From the NCBI GenBank assembly GCA_002733205.1, contig NVUW01000014.1:124001-188000 (forward strand): a stretch of DNA of 64,000 nucleotides, written 5' to 3'. The notes beneath the pieces are model-generated. The model worked only from the letters and a program-made list of their open reading frames with translations. It searched no databases and had not been told where the DNA came from. A program made the translations under genes and the position numbers. The stretch is from Thalassobium sp. GTDB taxonomy: Bacteria; Pseudomonadota; Gammaproteobacteria; Pseudomonadales; Oceanobacteraceae. Shown piece by piece: positions 50,144 through 58,712 of the stretch. Position 1 is the first letter of the stretch. Each line of letters begins with the position of its first letter.

Positions 50144-50686
50144 TTACTCTCCACCCAGTCCTTCAAGAGCCAAGGTTCTCGGCCGCTCAATCCAGCCACC
50201 GAGACCATTAGGTACAATTTCAATTAGATTTATTCTGTATTCAGAAATAGACAGGATACGGCCATGATTCTGGCCCATATAATTGCCTTCTTTCACCCGT
50301 ACCACACTATTATCGCCATCTTTAATCAGAGCCCAGAGTACACCATCTTCCCGCGCCAGTGTTCCCACCATCGACAACGAACCCAGTACATACTGTTCAA
50401 GATGCTCTTTTGGTCGGTCAAGGTCAGGACTGATATCACTGCCCGGCTGTACGTTGATTTCCGTATCGGCAACAATTGGTAATTCAAACGGAGAACGTAA
50501 ACCGGTAGCACTATAACTAAAGAATTCATAAGGCTTAAACACGGGTATCGGTTCAACACGACCGCGGGGTTTGTTTAAGGTTTGTTCAACAAAACTTTTC
50601 AGGTCTGAAGTATCCTCAGGACCTGAACATGCCGTTAACAGCCCGGCGATACCCATAATAGTAAAAGGAAGGATCAGTTTTTTCAT
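50144..50686 (-). CDS. pilP: Type IV pilus lipoprotein PilP
   Basis: The 180-residue protein has a lipoprotein signal (MGIAGLLTAC) and the C-terminal beta domain with GTLAREDGVLWALIKDGD and NYMGQNHGRI that contacts PilQ. It links the inner-membrane PilMNO complex to the secretin. Gaps to pilO and pilQ are 1 and 4 bases. Confidence 0.95.
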   Translation of the reverse strand: MKKLILPFTIMGIAGLLTACSGPEDTSDLKSFVEQTLNKPRGRVEPIPVFKPYEFFSYSATGLRSPFELPIVADTEINVQPGSDISPDLDRPKEHLEQYVLGSLSMVGTLAREDGVLWALIKDGDNSVVRVKEGNYMGQNHGRILSISEYRINLIEIVPNGLGGWIERPRTLALEGLGGE

Positions 50687-50687
50687 A

Positions 50688-51332
50688 TTACTTCACCTCC
50701 TCATCACCGCTATACTGATAGGTTTTAGCCAATATTTTCATTTTCAGCGCACCGTCATTACCAGACTTTTCGATCGAAAAATCATGCAAGGTTACAATGC
50801 GGGGCAATGAGGCCACGGAAGAAACAAAAGCGCCCATTTCGTGATAACCGCCAACGACTTCAATATTAATCGGCAGCTCATTATAAAATTCTGTTTTTGT
50901 CATTTTCTGCGGGTCAATCGCGTTAAGCTTCAACCCCGCATTTAATGCCGCCGAACTGATATCATCAATTAACCCGGGAACTTCGGTATCGCGGGGCAAT
51001 TGTTTAAGTAACGAACCGAAACTTTCTTCCATTTCAATCATCTGCGCTTTATAAGCTGCCAGATTTGCAACTCGAAATGCTTTATTTTCAAAGTCTTTTT
51101 TCAGGGTTTCTTCTCGTTGAGTCGCGCCATTCAGCACATCAAGATTATTTTCGATCAATCCAAAATAACCTCCTGCCAACACTGCAATAAAAATCAGCAC
51201 GCAAAAAATCACTTTGCCGGGAAATGGCCACGAGCCCATATTTTCCCAGTCAATGTTATTCAGATCATCAACCTGAAATTCACCAAGCTTAGCCATCATG
51301 GCTTTCATATCGATTTTTTTCAGATCAGCCAT
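50688..51332 (-). CDS. pilO: Type IV pilus assembly protein PilO
   Basis: The 214-residue protein has one membrane helix (PGKVIFCVLIFIAVLAGGYFG) after a short cytoplasmic part, then a coiled coil and a ferredoxin-like periplasmic domain (LPINIEVVGGYHEMGAFV). It pairs with PilN. The start at 51332 has GGAGG eight bases ahead; a frame reaching 51365 overlaps pilN. Confidence 0.94.
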   Translation of the reverse strand: MADLKKIDMKAMMAKLGEFQVDDLNNIDWENMGSWPFPGKVIFCVLIFIAVLAGGYFGLIENNLDVLNGATQREETLKKDFENKAFRVANLAAYKAQMIEMEESFGSLLKQLPRDTEVPGLIDDISSAALNAGLKLNAIDPQKMTKTEFYNELPINIEVVGGYHEMGAFVSSVASLPRIVTLHDFSIEKSGNDGALKMKILAKTYQYSGDEEVK

Positions 51333-51336
51333 GCTG

Positions 51337-51884
51337 TCACTCCTCCGCCGCTTTAGGCTGAACACGCTTCATGGTGACTTCAAATTCATTCACCCCCTCA
51401 GCCTTAGACTGGACCCGGATAAGAATGGGGTCAGCAAACCAATCCGACTGATCAAAGTTACGCATTAAGGCTGACACACGATTATTCGATTTAGCCAAGC
51501 CTTTAATCGTGAGATCTGTACTCTTAACGGCTACCGAAGAAAAATACAGGTCTTCTGGCACAGACCTCGCCATTTCATCAAACACGCGGACAATAATCGG
51601 CCGGTTACCCTGTAACGCCTGAATCAACTCCATTCGCTCAATCAGTTTCTTACGGGTATCGCGCAACTGACGAATCTCATCGATTTTGGCATCCAAAACT
51701 TTCATTTCATTCTGGATGAATCCGTTACGGCCATTCTGTGTCTGAATACTGCTTTCATAGTGACCATTAACAAAATAAATAATCGCTGCGGCAGCGAAAG
51801 CCACCAGCGCGATAACCCCATAAAATTCATTCTGCTTTTCTTTCCGCAGCGCCTGGCGCCACGGCAACAGGTTAATATTGGCCA

Positions 51885-51885
<1 letters not shown>
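51337..51885 (-). CDS. pilN: Type IV pilus assembly protein PilN
   Basis: The 182-residue protein begins MANINLLPWR, the conserved stretch that docks in PilM, followed by one membrane helix (FYGVIALVAFAAAAIIYFV) and a coiled coil plus periplasmic domain. Its ATG shares one base with the pilM stop (TAATG). Confidence 0.95.
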
Positions 51886-52994
<1,109 letters not shown>

Positions 52995-53017
52995 TCAGAT
53001 CCTATATAGTCGGAGTC

Positions 53018-53047
53018 ATTATAAGCACATTCCTATTAAAAGAACAA
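53018..53047 (-). promoter_or_regulatory. Promoter candidate for the pilMNOPQ operon
   Basis: On the minus strand a perfect TATAAT is preceded by TTGTTC at an 18-base spacing. The leader to the pilM GTG would be about 60 bases. Confidence 0.5.
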
Positions 53048-53055
53048 AAAACCCT

Positions 53056-53061
53056 TATAAT
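53056..53061 (+). promoter_or_regulatory. -10 element candidate for ponA
   Basis: A perfect TATAAT lies about 50 bases before the ponA ATG on the plus strand. The expected -35 site (CTATTA, 17-base spacing) is poor. It is divergent to the pilM promoter, and the two -35 regions overlap. Confidence 0.4.
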
Positions 53062-53112
53062 GCCGAAACCCGCATATCCACTGGCTTCCCGAGGCGATGA
53101 CAATCTTTTTTT

Positions 53113-55662
53113 ATGACTAAGTCACACCCGATCCTGCAATTGTTTTTTTGGCTTGTAATGTCCATTTTTGCCGGCGCCGGCATTCTGATGATGGCGATCT
53201 ATCTGTATCTCTCTCCGACACTGCCGGATACCGAGGAACTTAAGAACGTCGAACTGCAAACGCCACTGCGAGTGTACTCCGCTGACGGCAAGCTGATCAG
53301 CGAATTCGGCGAGAAGCGCCGCACACCGCTGACCTATGCCGAAACCCCACCAGAGTTCATCAATGCCCTGCTCGCCTCCGAAGATGACGGATTCTTTGAA
53401 CATTTTGGCATCGACCTGAAAGGCCTGGCCCGCGCCGTTATTGAGCTGATCCGTACCGGTAAGAAAAAATCCGGTGGCAGCACCATCACCATGCAGGTGG
53501 CAAAAAACTACTACCTGAGCGCAGAAAAAACCTTTGCCCGGAAGTTCACCGAGATTCTGCTGGCCCTGAAGATTGAGCAAAGCCTGAGCAAGCAAGAGAT
53601 TCTTGAGCTCTACATTAACAAGATTTATCTGGGCAAACGTGCCTACGGCATTGAGGCTGCGGCGCAGGTTTACTACGGCAAATCCATCAAGGAACTGAAT
53701 CTGGCGCAATTAGCCATGATCGCAGGCCTGCCACAGGCACCGTCCGCCGCCAACCCGGTCAACAACCCCCGCCGCGCCCTGGATCGTCGTAACTATGTTC
53801 TCGCCCGCATGCGCACACTGGAAATGATCAGCGCCGAAGAATTCGACATTGCTGCCCGCGCCCCGATCACCGCGCGCTACCACGGCGCTACCTCCGAAGT
53901 GCTGGCCCCCTATATTGCCGAAATGGTGCGCCGCGACATGGTTGAACGCTACGGCGATGACGCCTACACCGTAGGTTATAACGTCTATACAACCATCGAT
54001 TCTTCACGTCAGGTAGCCGCCAACAAAGCACTGCAGGCCGGATTGCTGAAATACGACCGGGATCATGGCTATCGCCAGCCCAAACCGATGGCTCCGGTCA
54101 CCACACTGGAAGTTGCTGAAAATCCTGAGCTGGAGCCCTGGCTCAGCAAAGCAGACAAAGCGCACGACATCGACTGGCCACAAACACTGGAGCAGTGGCA
54201 TGACCTTCTGCGCGCTCAGGACGACATGGGTCTGATTGCTCCGGCCATTGTCCTTACCGTTGAAAGCACCGGCGCCTGGATTTTTCAGAATAACAGTGAG
54301 CGCTGGCTGCCATTCAGCGGCATGCTCTGGGCCAAGCCCTATGTCAACGTCAACATTATTGGTGCAGAACCCAAGCAACCCTCCGACCTGCTCAGCATCG
54401 GTCAGCGCATCTGGGTAGAAGAAACCAGCAACGGCCTGCTGTTGGCGCAAATGCCAGAGGTCGAAGGCTCTATTGTTTCCCTGCGTCCGAAAGATGGCGC
54501 GATACAAGCGTTGGTGGGTGGTTTCTCTTTCGGCAGTAATAAGTTTAACCGGGCAATCCAGGCTGATCGCCAACCGGGCTCAGCCTTCAAGCCCTTTATT
54601 TACAGTGCAGCCCTGGCCAATGGTTTCACTCCAGCCAGTATTATCAATGATGCACCGGTGGTTTTCGAAGACGCCAGCCTGGAGAACACCTGGCGACCGC
54701 AGAATAACAGTGGCAAATTCTATGGCCCGACCCGCCTGCGGGAAGCGCTGTACAAATCTCAGAACCTGGTATCCATCCGTATTCTGAAACAAGTTGGCGC
54801 AAGCAAGGCGGTTAACTATATCGAACCGTTCGGTTTTCCGCGCAGCAAGCTGAATGCCGACCTGTCTCTGGCTCTGGGAGCATCAGCGGTGACACCAATG
54901 GAGCTGGCCACTGGCTATTGCGTGTTGGCCAACGGGGGCTTTGCCGTCGATCCTTATCTGATCAGCCGCATTGAAGACAGCAGTGGCAACATTCTTTTTG
55001 CCGCCAAGCCTCGCACCGTTTGTCTTGAATGCGAAAAACAGCAGTCCAGTATTGCTCAGGAACAGCAAGCCGCCAGCGAGTTGCTTGAACAGCAATTGCA
55101 GCAGCAACTGGGTCTGAGCAATCCGCTGCAAGCCCAAACCGAAGCCGAACAGTTTCCGGCTGCGCCGCGTGTAATGGATGAACGCACCCACTTCCTGATG
55201 ATCAGCATGCTTAAGGATGTCGTCCGGCGCGGCACCGGCAGACGCGCCCTGGCACTGAACCGTGACGATCTGGCCGGTAAAACCGGCACCACCAACGATC
55301 AGAAAGATGCCTGGTTCTCTGGCTTCAGTCCGGATCTGGTGACCACCGTCTGGATTGGTTTTGACCAGCCCAACACCCTCGGCCGCTGGGCGTTTGGTTC
55401 TAACACCGCCCTGCCTGTGTGGGTCGATTACATGGGCAGCGCATTAAATGGCGTGCCGGAACAACCGTTTGAGCAGCCTGAAGGGATTGTCAGCGTGCGC
55501 ATTGATCCGGAAACCGGCTTACTCGCGGCACCAGGCCAGAGCAATGCGATCTTTGAATATTTTAAAGAGGAAGATGTACCGAGCCAGCCGGTTAAATTAT
55601 CCTTGCCGGACAACAACGATGGCAGCAGCAATACAGACCTGGTGCCGGAACAGCTGTTCTGA
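53113..55662 (+). CDS. ponA: Penicillin-binding protein 1A
   Basis: PBP1a makes glycan strands and cross-links them. The 849-residue bifunctional enzyme has an N-terminal membrane helix (FFWLVMSIFAGAGILMMAIYL), the glycosyltransferase domain with catalytic E90 in SEDDGFFEHFG and GGSTITMQVAKNYYL, an OB-like insert, and the transpeptidase with S490xxK493 (SAFK), SQN and K723TG. A CLEC pair is followed by a Gln-rich stretch (about 640-680), as the corresponding E. coli region also has CxxC. In several gammaproteobacteria it is divergent from pilM, as here. The ribosome-binding site is weak. Confidence 0.96.
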   Translation: MTKSHPILQLFFWLVMSIFAGAGILMMAIYLYLSPTLPDTEELKNVELQTPLRVYSADGKLISEFGEKRRTPLTYAETPPEFINALLASEDDGFFEHFGIDLKGLARAVIELIRTGKKKSGGSTITMQVAKNYYLSAEKTFARKFTEILLALKIEQSLSKQEILELYINKIYLGKRAYGIEAAAQVYYGKSIKELNLAQLAMIAGLPQAPSAANPVNNPRRALDRRNYVLARMRTLEMISAEEFDIAARAPITARYHGATSEVLAPYIAEMVRRDMVERYGDDAYTVGYNVYTTIDSSRQVAANKALQAGLLKYDRDHGYRQPKPMAPVTTLEVAENPELEPWLSKADKAHDIDWPQTLEQWHDLLRAQDDMGLIAPAIVLTVESTGAWIFQNNSERWLPFSGMLWAKPYVNVNIIGAEPKQPSDLLSIGQRIWVEETSNGLLLAQMPEVEGSIVSLRPKDGAIQALVGGFSFGSNKFNRAIQADRQPGSAFKPFIYSAALANGFTPASIINDAPVVFEDASLENTWRPQNNSGKFYGPTRLREALYKSQNLVSIRILKQVGASKAVNYIEPFGFPRSKLNADLSLALGASAVTPMELATGYCVLANGGFAVDPYLISRIEDSSGNILFAAKPRTVCLECEKQQSSIAQEQQAASELLEQQLQQQLGLSNPLQAQTEAEQFPAAPRVMDERTHFLMISMLKDVVRRGTGRRALALNRDDLAGKTGTTNDQKDAWFSGFSPDLVTTVWIGFDQPNTLGRWAFGSNTALPVWVDYMGSALNGVPEQPFEQPEGIVSVRIDPETGLLAAPGQSNAIFEYFKEEDVPSQPVKLSLPDNNDGSSNTDLVPEQLF

Positions 55663-55688
55663 GAGCACAGACGCTGGAGTACAGATAT

Positions 55689-55717
55689 AAAAAAGGCCGG
55701 ATTTCCCGGCCTTTTTT
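55689..55717. terminator. Bidirectional intrinsic terminator between ponA and the FAD dehydrogenase gene
   Basis: AAAAAAGGCCGG and CCGGCCTTTTTT form a twelve-pair stem with a five-base loop. It lies between convergent stops and has T-runs on both strands. Confidence 0.92.
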
Positions 55718-55745
55718 ATGCTTTTTAGCGGAATAAAACCGGCAC

Positions 55746-57149
55746 TTACATATCCACCAGCTTACCCGGATTCATCACGTTGTTCGGATCGAACACCGCC
55801 TTCACCGCTCTCATATAAGCCAGCTCAGCCGCCGAACGGGTGTATTCCAGATACGGTTTTTTGGTCATGCCAACACCGTGTTCGGCAGAAACCGAGCCGT
55901 CGTATTTCTGCACGATTTCAAATACCCATTTGGATACCTTGGCGCAACGTTCGAAGAACTCTTCTTTCGCCAGTGCATCCGGCTTAAGAATATTCAGGTG
56001 CAGATTGCCATCGCCGATATGGCCAAACCAGATGATCTCGAAATCCGGATATTCACGGGTCACGATTTCATCAATATCATTCAGGAACGGTGGCACTTTG
56101 GAAACAACCACGGAAATGTCGTTTTTGTAAGGTGTCCACTCGGAAATGGTTTCGGAAATATCTTCCCGCAGACGCCACAGGTTAGCCGCCTGGGTTTCGC
56201 TCTGACTGATCACACCATCAACCACCCAACCATTCTCCATGCACTGTTCAAACAGACTCATGGATAAATCCATATCGGCATCGGTGACGGCTTCAAATTC
56301 GATCAACGCATAAAAATCGGCACTGCTGTCAAACGGCGCAGGCACATCACCGCGCGCCAGTACTTTGCGCATGGCTTTATCGGAGAAGAACTCAAATGCC
56401 GTCAGATCCATGCTGCCCTGGAACTGGTTCAGCACTTTCATTACGTCGTCCAGTTCAGGAATCGCCAGCACCAGTACGGTCAGGTTTTTCGGTGTACGGG
56501 TCAGGCGCATAGTGGCTTCGGTAATAAAGCCAAGCGTACCTTCACCGCCGATAAACAGCTGACGCATATCGTAGCCGGTGTTGTTTTTCAGCAGGTCTTT
56601 ATTAAGACGCAGAATCTCACCTTTACCGGTTACGACGGTCAGACCAGCCACCCAGTCACGGGTCATACCCCAGCGGATGACTTTAATACCGCCGGCATTG
56701 GTGCTGATATTACCGCCAATCTGGCTGGAACCCGCAGAAGCGAAATCCACCGGATAAAACAGGCCCTGCTCTTCGGCATAATTCTGCAGCTGTTCGGTAA
56801 TCACCCCGGCACCGCATTTAACGGTACGGTCAACGGCATTAAAGTCGCTGATCTGATTCATATAATCGAAGGCCACCACAATTTCGCCATTGGCTGCTAC
56901 GGCACCGGCACTCAAACCGGTACGGCCACCGGATGGTACCAGTGCCAGCTGATGCTCATTGGCCAGCAGGACGATATCGCGCACTTGTTCGGTGGTTTTC
57001 GGGAACACGATCGCAGTTGGCTTGGGCGCGTAGATTTTGGTCCAGTCTTTACCGAAGGTTTCCAGAGAGTCTGCATCGGTACGAACTTTATCGGCACCAA
57101 CAATGGCCGATAACCGTTCAATCAGGGCGTCTTGAGTCAGGGCAGTCAT
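55746..57149 (-). CDS. FAD-linked D-2-hydroxyglutarate dehydrogenase-like oxidoreductase
   Basis: The 467-residue protein has an N-terminal FAD-binding domain (PSGGRTGLSAGAV, SAGSSQIGGNISTNAGG) and a C-terminal domain with the metal or substrate motif GHIGDGNLHLN and AEHGVGMTKK. This is the D-2-hydroxyglutarate/D-lactate/glycolate dehydrogenase group. Divergence from serA matches Pseudomonas, where the enzyme re-oxidises the D-2-hydroxyglutarate made by SerA and passes electrons to ETF; D-lactate dehydrogenase is the main alternative. The start at 57149 (MTALTQDALI) has GGAA upstream. Confidence 0.85.
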   Translation of the reverse strand: MTALTQDALIERLSAIVGADKVRTDADSLETFGKDWTKIYAPKPTAIVFPKTTEQVRDIVLLANEHQLALVPSGGRTGLSAGAVAANGEIVVAFDYMNQISDFNAVDRTVKCGAGVITEQLQNYAEEQGLFYPVDFASAGSSQIGGNISTNAGGIKVIRWGMTRDWVAGLTVVTGKGEILRLNKDLLKNNTGYDMRQLFIGGEGTLGFITEATMRLTRTPKNLTVLVLAIPELDDVMKVLNQFQGSMDLTAFEFFSDKAMRKVLARGDVPAPFDSSADFYALIEFEAVTDADMDLSMSLFEQCMENGWVVDGVISQSETQAANLWRLREDISETISEWTPYKNDISVVVSKVPPFLNDIDEIVTREYPDFEIIWFGHIGDGNLHLNILKPDALAKEEFFERCAKVSKWVFEIVQKYDGSVSAEHGVGMTKKPYLEYTRSAAELAYMRAVKAVFDPNNVMNPGKLVDM

Positions 57150-57239
57150 GGGAGATTCCGCATAGATGAATGTCATTCACCTCAAATTGAGTATTCTTCG
57201 CGATGAAAAGCGAGTTTGAGGCTCACGTTAACAGGCCGG

Positions 57240-57381
57240 GTATGCTAGCATACGCGCCTTATTTTTCGGAGTGGTTTTCGCTCCGGAAGTGAGTCCGGCG
57301 CCTGTCGTTACCTGTGCTGTACCGTGCAAGCACCGGCCGGATTCACCGCAACGGTTCTACATACTGCATATAGGTACCATC
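57240..57381 (+). promoter_or_regulatory. Structured leader and palindrome upstream of serA
   Basis: GTATGCTAGCATAC (57240-57253) is a perfect 14-base palindrome and contains the -10-like TATGCT. Downstream, about 125 bases precede the serA ATG and hold several short hairpins: CGGAG/CTCCG, CCGGA/TCCGG and GTGCT/AGCAC. I do not recognise a known riboswitch. A regulatory leader is possible. Confidence 0.4.
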
Positions 57382-58611
57382 ATGGCTCAAACCTCCCTCG
57401 ATAAAAGCAAGATCAAATTTCTCTTGTTGGAAGGCGTGCACCAGTCAGCTCTCGAAACCCTGAATGCCGCTGGTTACACCAACATCGAGTACCTGAAGAC
57501 TTCGCTGCCGGATGACGAGCTGAAAGCCCGCATCAAAGACGCACACTTTGTCGGCATCCGTTCCCGTACTCAGTTGACCGATGAAATCTTTGAAGCCGCT
57601 GAGAAACTGATCGCCGTTGGCTGCTTCTGCATTGGTACCAACCAGGTAGACCTGAAAGCCGCCACCAAGCGTGGTGTTGCCGTGTTCAATGCGCCGTACT
57701 CCAACACCCGTTCCGTTGCTGAACTGTCACTGGCCGAAATCATCATGCTGATGCGTGGTATTCCGGAGCGTAACGCACAATGTCACCGTGGTGGCTGGAA
57801 CAAATCCGCCGATAACTCTTACGAAATCCGCGGTAAAAAACTGGGCATCATCGGTTACGGCTCCATCGGTACTCAGCTGTCTGTAATGGCTGAAAGCATG
57901 GGCATGGACGTGTACTTCTACGACGTCGTCACCAAGCTGCCACTGGGCAACGCCAAGCAGGTTGGCTCGCTGAACGAACTGCTGAACCTGGCCGACGTTG
58001 TTTCCCTGCACGTACCGGAAACCGCAGCCACCAAATGGATGATGGGCCCTGAGCAGTTCGCGCAGATGAAGCAAGGTTCTATCCTGCTGAACGCTTCGCG
58101 CGGTACTGTGGTTGATATCGACGCCCTGGCCGAAGCCATCCGCAGCAAAAAACTGCTGGGCGCTGCGATTGACGTATTCCCGGTTGAGCCGCGCTCTAAT
58201 GGCGAAGAATTCCTTTCTCCACTGCGTGAATTCGACAACGTGATTCTGACACCGCACGTGGGTGGTTCTACCCTCGAAGCACAGGAAAATATCGGTAAAG
58301 AAGTGGGCGAGAAGCTGGCTCAGTACAGCGATAACGGCACCACCACCTCTTCTGTTAACTTCCCGGAAGTGGCCTTGCCGAGCAACAAAAACGTGCACCG
58401 TATTCTGCACATCCACCAGAACGTTCCTGGCGTTATGAATGCAATCAACAGCATTTTCGCCGAGAACGGTATCAACATCTCAGGTCAGTATCTGCAGACG
58501 GTTGAAGATGTGGGTTATGTGGTGATTGACGTTGCCGCTGCAGCCTCAGAACTGGCTCTGGAAAAGATCAAAGAAGTTGAAGGCACAATCCGCGCCCGCG
58601 TTCTGTACTGA
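57382..58611 (+). CDS. serA: D-3-phosphoglycerate dehydrogenase
   Basis: SerA oxidises 3-phosphoglycerate to phosphohydroxypyruvate, the first step of serine synthesis, and in several bacteria also reduces 2-oxoglutarate to D-2-hydroxyglutarate. The 409-residue protein has the NAD motif LGIIGYGSIGTQLSVMAE, ARG...AFDVFPxEP-type active-site sequence (GAAIDVFPVEPRS), catalytic His in TPHVGGSTLEAQ, and a C-terminal ACT domain (VPGVMNAINSIFAENGINI) for serine feedback. The start at 57382 fits E. coli; 37 upstream codons do not. Confidence 0.97.
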   Translation: MAQTSLDKSKIKFLLLEGVHQSALETLNAAGYTNIEYLKTSLPDDELKARIKDAHFVGIRSRTQLTDEIFEAAEKLIAVGCFCIGTNQVDLKAATKRGVAVFNAPYSNTRSVAELSLAEIIMLMRGIPERNAQCHRGGWNKSADNSYEIRGKKLGIIGYGSIGTQLSVMAESMGMDVYFYDVVTKLPLGNAKQVGSLNELLNLADVVSLHVPETAATKWMMGPEQFAQMKQGSILLNASRGTVVDIDALAEAIRSKKLLGAAIDVFPVEPRSNGEEFLSPLREFDNVILTPHVGGSTLEAQENIGKEVGEKLAQYSDNGTTTSSVNFPEVALPSNKNVHRILHIHQNVPGVMNAINSIFAENGINISGQYLQTVEDVGYVVIDVAAAASELALEKIKEVEGTIRARVLY

Positions 58612-58645
58612 TCGGCCCTGCCTGATCCTCCCGGATTCAGGCAAT

Positions 58646-58676
58646 AAAAAACGGCAGCCCAGGCTGCCGTTTTTTT
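58646..58676. terminator. Intrinsic terminator between serA and the TonB receptor gene
   Basis: AACGGCAGCC and GGCTGCCGTT form the stem with a two-to-four-base loop, flanked by A and T runs. It serves both converging genes. Confidence 0.92.
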
Positions 58677-58712
58677 ATGCGTGTCATTACGTACCGTAAG
58701 CCGGAAATACAA

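Noticed and set aside
53122..53709. A 195-codon minus-strand frame within ponA
   Set aside because: It is antisense to the glycosyltransferase domain with all catalytic motifs intact.
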